Part shown: positions 1 through 7,782 of the stretch, in pieces
Layout of the letters: each line of letters starts with the position of its first letter
Numbering within the stretch: the first letter of the stretch is position 1
Assembly (NCBI GenBank): GCA_041746855.1
Contig: JBGTGG010000446.1
Span: 1-25,324, forward strand
Reading direction: 5' to 3'
DNA: 25,324 nt
Source of the DNA: JBGTGG01 sp041746855
GTDB lineage: Bacteria; Bacteroidota; Bacteroidia; Cytophagales; Cyclobacteriaceae
Made by a program: the position numbers and the translations under genes
The notes under the pieces: model-generated
What the model was told of the DNA's origin: nothing
Database searches by the model: none
The model's input: only the letters and a program-made list of their open reading frames with translations

Positions 1-258
1 GCCAATTCAGCGTTGCCCATCTTTGGTCTGTTTATGCAAAAAATAAATGCCGATAAATCATTAAGTACGTTTACGAACCCGCGATTTCCTCATCCATCAA
101 AATCGGTATTGCGCCAGTTAAGTTGTGATGATGAAAAGGAAGATGGTTTCCTAAAGAAATTATTCACCAATGAAGAAAAAGCCAAGACCAAAGAATTTGG
201 CGAAACCAAAAAGAAAGGTTTCTTCGATAAGATAAAAAAGGTGTTTAAGAAAAATTGA
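1..258 (+). CDS. Penicillin-binding protein 1A-type transpeptidase, C-terminal end (5' partial)
   Basis: The reading frame is open from base 1 and gives 85 residues before TGA at 256-258; the true start lies outside the window. The visible start (ANSALPIFGLFMQK, then a Tyr/Asn-Ala-Asp-Lys-type segment and a Pro-rich stretch ending in a Cys-Asp) resembles the end of the transpeptidase domain of class A bifunctional PBPs, where a GxxAxPxWxxFM segment is followed by a variable tail. These enzymes polymerise and cross-link peptidoglycan at the outer face of the inner membrane. The last 40 residues are highly basic (many Lys) and probably a disordered tail. The catalytic Ser motifs are not in the window, so the identification rests on a short segment. 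An internal TTG at 13 is not a likely start. Confidence 0.65.
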   Translation, partial: ANSALPIFGLFMQKINADKSLSTFTNPRFPHPSKSVLRQLSCDDEKEDGFLKKLFTNEEKAKTKEFGETKKKGFFDKIKKVFKKN

Positions 259-298
259 AGCGCGATTTTTTTCAAAAAGCATCCGTCAATATTTAATT

Positions 299-320
299 AA
301 GTGTGTGCGAGAACACACTT
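299..320 (+). terminator. Inverted repeat between the PBP gene and the GntP operon, possible terminator or operator
   Basis: AAGTGTGT (299-306) and ACACACTT (313-320) form a perfect 8-bp stem with a 6-base loop. It lies 41 bases after the PBP stop codon and 67 bases before the permease start. Only a broken T-rich tract follows, so it is a weak terminator; a regulator-binding palindrome for the downstream catabolic operon is an equal possibility. Confidence 0.4.
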
Positions 321-386
321 GGTAATTTCTTTTTCTATTCCTGATCGGTTCGTTATTATTATGCTTTCAATATTGAAATTGATTGC

Positions 387-1703
387 ATGCCACTTTTTAT
401 TGTTATCTCGGGTATAGTCCTGCTATTTATTCTCATCGCTGTATTCAAGCTCAATGCATTTATCTCCTTTATAATTTCTTCCCTCTTTGTGGGAATTGCA
501 GAAGGTATGCCATTAGAGAAAGTAGTATCCTCCATCCAAACCGGAATTGGCGACACCCTTGGATTTCTGGTAATGATTTTAGGATTCGGTGCGATGCTTG
601 GAAAACTTGTAGCCGATAGCGGAGCTGCTCAGCGGATTACTTCAAAACTCGTTTCTTCTTTTGGATTAAAAAATATTCAGTGGGCCGTAGTATTGACAGG
701 GTTTATCGTTGGCATACCAATGTTTTATTCGGTTGGATTTGTTATTCTGATTCCGTTGGTATTTACTGTAGCCGTTTCCACGGGATTGCCTTTGCTTTAT
801 GTAGGGATGCCGATGCTCGCATCTTTGTCGGTTACGCATGGCTATTTGCCACCGCATCCTGCACCTACCGCCATTGCGGTAATGTTCAATGCCGATATTG
901 GTAAAACATTGGTTTATGGAATCGTCATTGCCATTCCTGCTATTATTATTGCCGGACCATTATTCTCTCGAACGATAAAGAAAATAAAAGCCACCCCGTT
1001 GAAGGAATTTTTTAATCCTGTTGTATTAAAAGAAGAGGAGATGCCAGGAATTGGAATCAGCATTTTTACCTCCCTGCTTCCTGTAATTTTGATTACCATT
1101 TCCACCTTAGTCAACCATTTTATCAAAACCGATTTTGTATTAAAGCCTTTTATAGATTTTGTCGGCAATCCGGTAATTGCAATGCTTGTATCAGTTTTAG
1201 TAGCCATTTATACATTGGGATTAGCAAGAGGAAAGAAAATGACAACCGTAATGGATTCTGTTTCAACTTCCGTTTCCGGAATCACCATGGTACTCTTGAT
1301 TATTGCCGGAGCCGGAGCATTGAAACAAGTACTCGTGGATAGCGGAGTAAGTGATTACATTGCAGTGTCGTTGAAAGAGCCTGATGTGTCACCATTATTT
1401 TTGGCGTGGCTAATCGCAACCCTCATACGTGTTTGCGTAGGATCGGCAACTGTAGCCGGTTTAACAACAGCAGGCATTATGTTGCCCATGATTGGCGCAA
1501 CCGGTGTCAGTAAAGAATTGATGGTATTGGCAATCGGATCAGGAAGCTTAATGTTGTCGCATGTTAATGATGGTGGTTTCTGGATGTTTAAAGAATATTT
1601 TAACTTATCTGTTAAAGAAACACTTTTAACCTGGACGGTCATGGAGACGATGGTTGGAATAATCGGATTACTTGGCGTTTTACTATTTGATATTTTTATT
1701 TAA
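387..1703 (+). CDS. GntP-family (gluconate/D-serine type) proton symporter
   Basis: A 438-residue, very hydrophobic protein with about 12 predicted membrane helices, the usual size for the GntP family of H+ symporters (gluconate, D-serine and related small acids). Family-like features include the loop around residues 145-165 with VTHGYLPPHPAPTAIA, close to the conserved HxxxPPHP segment of GntP/DsdX-type permeases, and a C-terminal GSGSLMLSHVNDGGFW segment matching the family's conserved SHVNDxGFW. It is the first gene of a four-gene operon: RidA starts 6 bases after its stop, followed by a PLP enzyme and a dipeptidase. That context suggests a D-amino acid or related small acid as substrate rather than gluconate, but the exact substrate is inference. 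The ATG at 387 has no clear Shine-Dalgarno sequence, as is common in Bacteroidota. Confidence 0.9.
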   Translation: MPLFIVISGIVLLFILIAVFKLNAFISFIISSLFVGIAEGMPLEKVVSSIQTGIGDTLGFLVMILGFGAMLGKLVADSGAAQRITSKLVSSFGLKNIQWAVVLTGFIVGIPMFYSVGFVILIPLVFTVAVSTGLPLLYVGMPMLASLSVTHGYLPPHPAPTAIAVMFNADIGKTLVYGIVIAIPAIIIAGPLFSRTIKKIKATPLKEFFNPVVLKEEEMPGIGISIFTSLLPVILITISTLVNHFIKTDFVLKPFIDFVGNPVIAMLVSVLVAIYTLGLARGKKMTTVMDSVSTSVSGITMVLLIIAGAGALKQVLVDSGVSDYIAVSLKEPDVSPLFLAWLIATLIRVCVGSATVAGLTTAGIMLPMIGATGVSKELMVLAIGSGSLMLSHVNDGGFWMFKEYFNLSVKETLLTWTVMETMVGIIGLLGVLLFDIFI

Positions 1704-1709
1704 AAAAAG

Positions 1710-2171
1710 ATGAGCACACCGACACAAAGAATCAAAGAACTGGGATTGGAATTACCTCCGGCACCAAAACCACTAGGCGTTTATAAACCGATATTGGTGG
1801 TGGATAAATTTTTATATGTATCTGGACAAGGTCCCATGAAATCAGATGGAACCTTGATGATTGGAAGAGCGGGTGATGACATGACCAAGGAAGAAGCAAA
1901 ATTGGTAGCCCGCCAGGTTGGGTTGACCATGCTTTCAACAATTCAAACCCACTTTGGTGATTTGGATAAAATAAAAAGAGTTGTAAAAGTATTGGGAATG
2001 GTAAACTGCACACCGGACTTTGGAAGGCAACCGTATGTCATCAACGGATTCAGTGAGTTGATGGCCGATGTTTTTGGTGAGGAAAATGGCATTGGGGTGA
2101 GAAGCGCAGTAGGGATGTTCCTTCCAGATAATATTCCTGTAGAAATTGAAGCCATGTTTGAACTTTATTGA
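1710..2171 (+). CDS. RidA/YjgF/YER057c family enamine/imine deaminase
   Basis: 153 residues covering a complete RidA fold of the slightly longer subfamily. RidA proteins are trimers that hydrolyse reactive enamines/imines such as 2-aminoacrylate released by PLP enzymes. The VSGQGP segment near residue 37, the substrate-binding Arg131 in GIGVRSAVG, and the terminal VEIEAMFEL are visible and match the family. It lies between the permease (6 bases upstream) and the D-amino-acid PLP enzyme (9 bases downstream of its stop). A plausible job is detoxifying the dehydroamino acid formed by that neighbour, which is inference from the operon. The start at ATG 1710 follows an A-rich run. Confidence 0.92.
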   Translation: MSTPTQRIKELGLELPPAPKPLGVYKPILVVDKFLYVSGQGPMKSDGTLMIGRAGDDMTKEEAKLVARQVGLTMLSTIQTHFGDLDKIKRVVKVLGMVNCTPDFGRQPYVINGFSELMADVFGEENGIGVRSAVGMFLPDNIPVEIEAMFELY

Positions 2172-2179
2172 TTCGCGAA

Positions 2180-3292
2180 ATGGAACAACAAACTTGGTAC
2201 AAGATTGAAAATGAAGATGCTGTAATTTCTCCTTCGCTTTTGGTGTATCCGGATAGGATTGTAGAGAATATCCAAACCATGATTCGGATGGTAGGTGATG
2301 TGGAGCGATTACGACCACACATCAAAACCCATAAGATGTCGGAGATCATTCAGTTGCAAATGAACCAGGGCATCACAAAATTTAAATGTGCTACCATTGC
2401 TGAGGCTGAACTGCTGGCGCAATGTGGTGCAAAAGATATTCTGCTGGCGATGCAACCAGTGGGAAGGAATGTGCATCGTTTTTTTGAATTGATCGAAAAG
2501 TATCCAGAATCCAGGATATCCACGCTTGTGGATAACCTGTATACCATTCAAGAGATTGCAAGGACTGCATTGGAAAATAATTCTGTTGCTTCTGTTTGGC
2601 TTGATATTAATAACGGTATGAACCGTACCGGCATCGTACCAGGTGATGAGGCGTTTGCACTGTACAAAACGATTTCTACATCACCGGGATTAGTCGCGAA
2701 GGGACTGCATGTTTATGATGGTCATTTTCGTCAGCCGGATGTAAGCGAACGAAAAAAATCATGTGATCAGGCATTTGAGTTGGTAATGAAATTGAAACAT
2801 ACTCTTGAAGAAAATAAAATTAATGTTGATGCAATTGTAGCCGGAGGTTCACCAACGTTTCCGATTCATTCCAAAAGGGTAGAGGTTGAAGCGAGTCCGG
2901 GCACGTGTTTACTTTGGGATGCAGGCTATGGTGAGTCGTTCAAGGAAATGGAGTTTTTGTATGCGGCTGTTTTGGTCATGCGAGTCGTTAGTAAACCGCA
3001 ACCAGGTTTTGTGTGCTTTGACCTGGGACATAAATCAGTAGCATCCGAAATGTCATTGCCGAGGGTAAGAATTCTTGGCAGGGAAAATTGTAAACACGTT
3101 AGTCAGAGTGAAGAACATTTGGTGGTCACAGGACCAGATGTTGAGCACTTGCAAGTCGGGGATCTTTGTTATGCGATTCCCATTCATATTTGTCCAACAG
3201 TAGCAAAGTATGACCACGTACTTACAGTAGAACACGGAATAGTGACAGGCTCATGGAAAGTAGCCGCACGCGATCATCAAATCAATATTTAA
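2180..3292 (+). CDS. D-threonine aldolase / D-serine dehydratase-like PLP enzyme (alanine racemase N-terminal fold)
   Basis: About 370 residues with the fold-type III architecture of the DSD1/D-threonine aldolase family: an N-terminal TIM-barrel carrying the PLP lysine in RPHIKTHK (residues 46-52) and a C-terminal beta domain with the metal-binding His336/Cys338 pair in HICPTVAKYD. Members either cleave D-3-hydroxy amino acids (D-threonine to glycine plus acetaldehyde) or dehydrate D-serine; sequence alone does not tell which. I place the start at ATG 2180, 9 bases after the RidA stop, rather than the TTG at 2168 that overlaps that stop. The dipeptidase starts 11 bases downstream. Adjacent RidA would suit a dehydratase that releases an enamine. 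Confidence 0.88.
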   Translation: MEQQTWYKIENEDAVISPSLLVYPDRIVENIQTMIRMVGDVERLRPHIKTHKMSEIIQLQMNQGITKFKCATIAEAELLAQCGAKDILLAMQPVGRNVHRFFELIEKYPESRISTLVDNLYTIQEIARTALENNSVASVWLDINNGMNRTGIVPGDEAFALYKTISTSPGLVAKGLHVYDGHFRQPDVSERKKSCDQAFELVMKLKHTLEENKINVDAIVAGGSPTFPIHSKRVEVEASPGTCLLWDAGYGESFKEMEFLYAAVLVMRVVSKPQPGFVCFDLGHKSVASEMSLPRVRILGRENCKHVSQSEEHLVVTGPDVEHLQVGDLCYAIPIHICPTVAKYDHVLTVEHGIVTGSWKVAARDHQINI

Positions 3293-3302
3293 AACAACAA
3301 CG

Positions 3303-4367
3303 ATGTTTATTTTAGATGCCCATCTCGACTTATCCATGAATGCTCTCGAATGGAACAGGGATTTGACCTGGTCTGTAGATGAAATCCGCGAAAGTGAAAA
3401 AGGAATGACGGATAAACCCGACCGTGGAAAAAATACCGTCTCGTTGGATGCCATGCGAAAGGGAAACATTGGTCTTTGCGTGGCGACACAAATTGCGCGC
3501 TATGTAAAAAAAGAAAATAAACTACCGGGATGGAACTCACCACAACAAGCCTGGGCGCAAACACAAGGTCAATTGGCATGGTATAAAGCAATGGAAGAAA
3601 TGGGAGAGATGGTTCAAATCACGAATGCGATTGAATTGAATAACCATCTGGATTTGTGGAAGACAGATTCAGGGAAAAAACCGATAGGATATATTTTAAG
3701 TTTGGAAGGAGCCGACTCCATCGTTACGATCGCGCATCTTGAACGCGCATTTGAATATGGTCTGCGTGCCATCGGCCCAGCCCACTATGGACCGGGAACC
3801 TATGCGTTTGGTACGGATTCAACCGGTGGGATTGGCACAAAAGGAAAAGCACTATTAAAGGAAATTGAACGCTTGAATTTAATTCTGGATGCCACGCATT
3901 TGTGTGATGAGAGTTTTTGGGAAACGATGAAGGTATACAACGGGCCTATATGGGCAAGCCATAATAATTGCAGAAAATTTGTTCCCCACAACAGACAATT
4001 TGCGGATGAGCAAATTATCGAGCTCATCAGTCGGGGCGGGGTGATTGGCATTGCGTTAGATGCCTGGATGATGGTGCCGAATTGGGTTCGTGGAAAATCA
4101 ACACCGGAAGGAATGGGAGTTTCGTTAAACCAAATGATCGACAACATTGATCACATCTGTCAACTCTCCGGAAATTCAGAACACGTGGGCATTGGCTCTG
4201 ACCTCGATGGAGGTTTTGGAAAAGAACAATCCCCTTATGATTTGGATACCATTGCTGATCTTCAGAAAGTACCGGCACTATTATCCAGGAAAGGATATCA
4301 AAAAAGTGATATTAATAATATCATGCATCAGAATTTTATTCGGTTTCTTAGGAGGGTGTGGGGATAA
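3303..4367 (+). CDS. Membrane dipeptidase family (peptidase M19) zinc enzyme
   Basis: A complete 354-residue M19 (renal dipeptidase-like) enzyme. The binuclear metal ligands are all visible: H7 and D9 in DAHLDL, E135 in LSLEGAD, H199 in DATHLCD and H220 in ASHNNCR, with D300 in GSDLDGGFG completing the site. M19 enzymes hydrolyse dipeptides and tolerate or prefer a D-residue at the C-terminus, which fits with the D-amino-acid enzyme directly upstream. No signal peptide is visible, so it is probably cytoplasmic despite the family name. It ends the operon; the next gene starts 78 bases later. Proposed role: split imported or cell-wall-derived L-D dipeptides, feeding D-amino acids to the PLP enzyme (inference). 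Confidence 0.93.
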   Translation: MFILDAHLDLSMNALEWNRDLTWSVDEIRESEKGMTDKPDRGKNTVSLDAMRKGNIGLCVATQIARYVKKENKLPGWNSPQQAWAQTQGQLAWYKAMEEMGEMVQITNAIELNNHLDLWKTDSGKKPIGYILSLEGADSIVTIAHLERAFEYGLRAIGPAHYGPGTYAFGTDSTGGIGTKGKALLKEIERLNLILDATHLCDESFWETMKVYNGPIWASHNNCRKFVPHNRQFADEQIIELISRGGVIGIALDAWMMVPNWVRGKSTPEGMGVSLNQMIDNIDHICQLSGNSEHVGIGSDLDGGFGKEQSPYDLDTIADLQKVPALLSRKGYQKSDINNIMHQNFIRFLRRVWG

Positions 4368-4444
4368 ACTTTATTTGAATAGATAAATTTTGTTTGCTTT
4401 CTTTGGAGATGGGCAATTCGTTGGGGTAATGATATAAGAGATTT

Positions 4445-5095
4445 ATGCTGGAATTTTTTCTCAATAGGTTTAAGGATAAGTCTGAAAGTGACTTAATAAG
4501 GATCGTGAACAGTAAGGCGAATTTTCAACCGGAAGCTGTAAATGCCGCAATTCAAATTCTAAATGAAAAGTATAACGCACAGGTTCCTCTTCCTGAAGTG
4601 ACGGCACCTTTACAGGATACGCAAACAAGACAGAATTATGTGAGGATTCGAAAAGGAGCTTCTGATATTGATAAATTTAAACGGAGTTTTAGTTATCGGG
4701 ATATACTAACAGCAAGTTCTATTGCTATTTTATTTTCAGCGTATTTAGCCTTATTAAAATTTTATTCTAATGAAAGGATAATCGAAAATGCGTGGACGTG
4801 GTTCATCCTTATTGGTTTCGTGATTGCACTTATACTAAATCACATTTTCTATAAGATTGAACATAGACGTGGGAATGATTATTTAGCTAGGTATTTTTTT
4901 GATCTGATATTTATAGCTTTTTTCCAGATAATCCAGTTCGTATATGGATTTTATCCAAGTGCTGCTAGTCTTAGTTTATCAACTATGGACGGAGTTGGGG
5001 TTTTCTTTGTGTTCGCCATTCTTGTTGCTCTATTTGAGATACTACTTTCATTTATAAAATACATTTTAAGATTTTTTCGATGGGAAATATTTTGA
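4445..5095 (+). CDS. Hypothetical four-helix membrane protein
   Basis: 216 residues, function unknown. Residues 1-46 are soluble and follow a pattern seen at the start of many Bacteroidota membrane proteins (segment of the type LxxIVxxxxxFQPEAVxAAxxILxEKY). A charged linker follows, then about four membrane helices (roughly residues 88-108, 119-137, 151-170 and 184-206) and a short basic tail. The ATG at 4445 is the first in frame. It overlaps the next gene by 16 bases, so the two are probably translationally coupled. The gene is AT-richer than the operon before it, which hints at a different origin. Confidence 0.7.
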   Translation: MLEFFLNRFKDKSESDLIRIVNSKANFQPEAVNAAIQILNEKYNAQVPLPEVTAPLQDTQTRQNYVRIRKGASDIDKFKRSFSYRDILTASSIAILFSAYLALLKFYSNERIIENAWTWFILIGFVIALILNHIFYKIEHRRGNDYLARYFFDLIFIAFFQIIQFVYGFYPSAASLSLSTMDGVGVFFVFAILVALFEILLSFIKYILRFFRWEIF

Positions 5096-5943
5096 AGGTC
5101 AAAATTGCATTGATCATTTTTTCCCTTGCTATACTAATTCTGATTCCGCTATTAGAAACTAATTTTTATGCACCAGTAACGTATAAAAAATGGCAGCAAC
5201 TTATCTGGGATGATTTTCAGGGTATAGCAAAGCCTTTTACGGGTTGGGGAGCAGGAATATCAAGTGGAATTCAGGTTGAATGGGATTCAACAGCTGAGAA
5301 ATTTAAAGCATACGCAGTTCAGGATAATCAAAGCTCATGGAGAAGAAAAGTGTTAAATGATCCTGACTATGTTCTAAATCATGAACAATATCATTTTAAT
5401 ATAACAGAAATCCATGCACGGATTCTTAACCTATACCTCGACTCGATTCAACAACAGGGGAATACAAATTATCGAGATAAACTCATAACGTTAAAGTTTA
5501 AATTAGATAGAATGCAAGATGCATATGACGGTGAAAGTGATCATGGTGCGAATTGGGGGATGCAACGAAGATGGGAGTATAAGGTTGACTCGATGCTTCA
5601 TGAGCTTTCAGATGAAAAGGGAAAGTTGACGGACTATTTTTCAGGTGCGGAAATATTTTTTCCAACTAGGCCTGATTTATACAAGCAAAATAAAGTAGGA
5701 TTTCGTCCTTCCCGTATTTATAGTTTAATAGATTACGGTGTTTCATTGACCTTATTTCAAAGCCGTTTTGAAGAGCATGAAAAGTTCAATTTGAATTACG
5801 AAATAGATAATTTCTTTCACGAGAAAAGTTTACAGATTCTTAGCAGAACATCGGTTAACACAACGTATGATTTTGAAGTCCTGGTTGATTCGAAAGATAC
5901 TACCGATAGGATTGTAAGCACAAGGTGGATTTACCATAACTAA
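5080..5943 (+). CDS. DUF922-type putative zinc metalloprotease, N-terminal part (ends at in-frame TAA)
   Basis: 287 residues. Residues 5-25 form an N-terminal membrane anchor or signal. The rest looks like DUF922: a WDDFQG segment near residue 43, then a HEQYH motif (101-105) followed by E110 and an AR pair, a zinc-protease-like arrangement, then a YDGESDHG segment and Trp/Gln-rich helix. DUF922 is a predicted metalloprotease family of unknown substrate. The frame stops at TAA 5941-5943, yet the very next codon is in the same frame and opens another 158 codons (next entry). I think the two parts were one gene and the stop is a nonsense change (AAA to TAA would restore Lys). The HExxH region lies wholly in this part, so some activity might survive. 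Confidence 0.7.
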   Translation: MGNILKVKIALIIFSLAILILIPLLETNFYAPVTYKKWQQLIWDDFQGIAKPFTGWGAGISSGIQVEWDSTAEKFKAYAVQDNQSSWRRKVLNDPDYVLNHEQYHFNITEIHARILNLYLDSIQQQGNTNYRDKLITLKFKLDRMQDAYDGESDHGANWGMQRRWEYKVDSMLHELSDEKGKLTDYFSGAEIFFPTRPDLYKQNKVGFRPSRIYSLIDYGVSLTLFQSRFEEHEKFNLNYEIDNFFHEKSLQILSRTSVNTTYDFEVLVDSKDTTDRIVSTRWIYHN

Positions 5944-6420
5944 ATGTTGTATAGACTTTCGTTTGTTTACCCTCCAAAAGAGGATGGCTTTGGTGCAATT
6001 AGAGACTCATTCTTTAATAGTTTTAGGATTGTCGATGTCGAAGGCTATTGGTTTGATAAAAATCCAGAGCCGGGAGAAAGGGCTGCAGTAGTTAGTAGGG
6101 GAAATGCATGTATTGTGAACAAATATTCCGATTATTTCAGCTTTTATTCAGGTCCCTATATTCGGGAAGGAGTTGGTCTTCTAATTCCATCTGATGTTGA
6201 TAATTTTGAGAATACCATTGACCAAACAGTAGCGATAGTTAATAACACCGCATACTTTGCATCACCTGAAGAAGAGCATCAGATGTTTTTTGTACCCTAT
6301 GAAGACCTTCCCGATAAGTCATTCCAGGTTAACTTCGGATTTATTTTGAAGGAAGATTCTGCTGCTAAATGCCCTCCTTTCAATTATCAGGCAACATGGA
6401 TTGAGATGAATAGCAATTGA
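5944..6420 (+). CDS. C-terminal continuation of the DUF922 protein after an in-frame stop
   Basis: 158 residues in exactly the same frame as the preceding gene, starting with an ATG that directly follows its TAA. There is no signal peptide and no ribosome binding site before the ATG. The sequence begins with MLYRLSFVYPP and looks like the middle of a beta-rich domain rather than a natural start: the preceding gene ends ...STRWIYHN, and the two join smoothly. No known family is recognised for this segment on its own. It may be translated by readthrough, by reinitiation at the ATG abutting the stop, or not at all. It ends one base before the convergent amidohydrolase gene. Confidence 0.5.
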   Translation: MLYRLSFVYPPKEDGFGAIRDSFFNSFRIVDVEGYWFDKNPEPGERAAVVSRGNACIVNKYSDYFSFYSGPYIREGVGLLIPSDVDNFENTIDQTVAIVNNTAYFASPEEEHQMFFVPYEDLPDKSFQVNFGFILKEDSAAKCPPFNYQATWIEMNSN

Positions 6421-6421
6421 A

Positions 6422-7732
6422 TTATTTTTTAGTGTTCAAATCCCCATAATCAAACACCAAATTTAGCAACGCATTTACCCCCGTTCTAAAACCACTTTCA
6501 TCTAAGTAAAACTCAGGTGTGTGATGTGGTGCTGATGTTTTTGGGTCTTTCCCTTTTGGCAATCCTCCAATGTAGAAGAATAATCCCGGTACTTTTTGTG
6601 CGAAGAAGGAGAAATCCTCTGCACCTGTTTCTGCTGGTATAAGGAGCACATTGTCTTTGCCTGCAGATTGTTGCAACGAGGGCAGCATTTTAGCTGTTAA
6701 GGCCACATCATTAAAAGTTACCGGATAACGGGCACTGTAAGGAAGTTCTACTATTGCGGTTGCTCCGGCAGCTTCGGCAGTTTTTGTTACGATGGTATTG
6801 ATCCGTTCTTTGATCAGCTTTTCATCCCCATCACTAAGGGTTCGGACGGTTCCCAACATCTCTACTTGTTCCGGAATAATATTCGAGCGATTTCCGCCAT
6901 GAATCGCACCGATCGTAACAACGGCAGCATTTTCAGTAACGTTTACATTACGACTCATAATGGTCTGTAGATTATTGATGATCTGTGCGGATACCACAAT
7001 CGGATCTACCGATGACCATGGTTCTGCACCATGGGAAGAGATACCTTTAACAGTAATTCTCATATCGTTCACGCCTGCAAACATTCCTTCCGGACGATAC
7101 GTGATTTTTCCTGCTTCCAGTTGGGCATTGATGTGCAAACCAAAAATCACATCTACTTTCGGATTTTCTAAAACACCTTCTTTTACCATCAATTCTGCTC
7201 CACCTTCTTCATCCTTAGGTGCACCTTCTTCAGCAGGTTGAAAAATAAATTTGACAGTTCCTTTAATATCTTTTTTCATGCTGGCCAATATCTCCGCTAC
7301 TCCCATCATAATCGCCACATGCGAATCATGACCACACGCATGCATCACCCCAACTTCTTGTCCGTTGTAAATTCCTTTCGCTTTTGAAGCAAACGGAACA
7401 TCCGTACGTTCAACTACGGGCAACGCATCCATATCGGCTCGTAACGCGATTATCGGTCCAGGTTTTCCACCTTTTAAAATGGCTACCACCCCGGTTTTGG
7501 CAACTCCCGTTTGTACTTCCAACCCAAGGCTTTTTAAATGCTCTGCTACTAATGCTGCAGTTCGCACTTCACGATTACTTAATTCCGGATGTTCATGGAT
7601 ATCCCTCCGCCAGTCAATTACTTTCTGTTCTATTTTATCAACGTGTTGAGTAATTGCTTTTCGCCTGGCTTCGGTTTGGGCTGATGCAAAATGGGGAAGT
7701 ATTACAAAGAGTAGGAGTAGGAGTGATTTCAT
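6422..7732 (-). CDS. Exported M20 family amidohydrolase (M20D, N-acyl-amino acid/IAA-conjugate hydrolase type)
   Basis: 436 residues with a Sec signal peptide (about 1-19, ending ASAQ). The body is a typical M20D metallohydrolase: RRDIHEHPEL near residue 42, the metal-binding HACGHDSH (131-138), the QPAEEGA acid pair near 166-171, a dimerisation domain with the conserved SSHGAEPW, and ETGAEDFSFF plus a late HHTPEF histidine. Such enzymes remove an acyl or amino acid group from N-acylated or amide-linked amino acids. The signal peptide puts it in the periplasm or beyond. It lies 50 bases downstream of the GH20 gene on the same strand, so the two are probably co-transcribed and may deal with amino-sugar-containing polymers or their peptides (inference). 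Confidence 0.9.
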   Translation of the reverse strand: MKSLLLLLFVILPHFASAQTEARRKAITQHVDKIEQKVIDWRRDIHEHPELSNREVRTAALVAEHLKSLGLEVQTGVAKTGVVAILKGGKPGPIIALRADMDALPVVERTDVPFASKAKGIYNGQEVGVMHACGHDSHVAIMMGVAEILASMKKDIKGTVKFIFQPAEEGAPKDEEGGAELMVKEGVLENPKVDVIFGLHINAQLEAGKITYRPEGMFAGVNDMRITVKGISSHGAEPWSSVDPIVVSAQIINNLQTIMSRNVNVTENAAVVTIGAIHGGNRSNIIPEQVEMLGTVRTLSDGDEKLIKERINTIVTKTAEAAGATAIVELPYSARYPVTFNDVALTAKMLPSLQQSAGKDNVLLIPAETGAEDFSFFAQKVPGLFFYIGGLPKGKDPKTSAPHHTPEFYLDESGFRTGVNALLNLVFDYGDLNTKK

Positions 7733-7782
7733 AAAGAATTGATTAATTAGTTATTCAATATAGTACATTCATTGCTTTATCG

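Noticed and set aside
2168..2179. TTG start for the D-threonine aldolase-like gene
   Set aside because: It overlaps the RidA stop and gives four extra residues; ATG 2180 is more usual.
7384..7653. Long reading frame opposite the M20 gene, and similar frames opposite GH20 and PLD
   Set aside because: They are antisense to strongly conserved enzymes, and have no family features or starts of their own.
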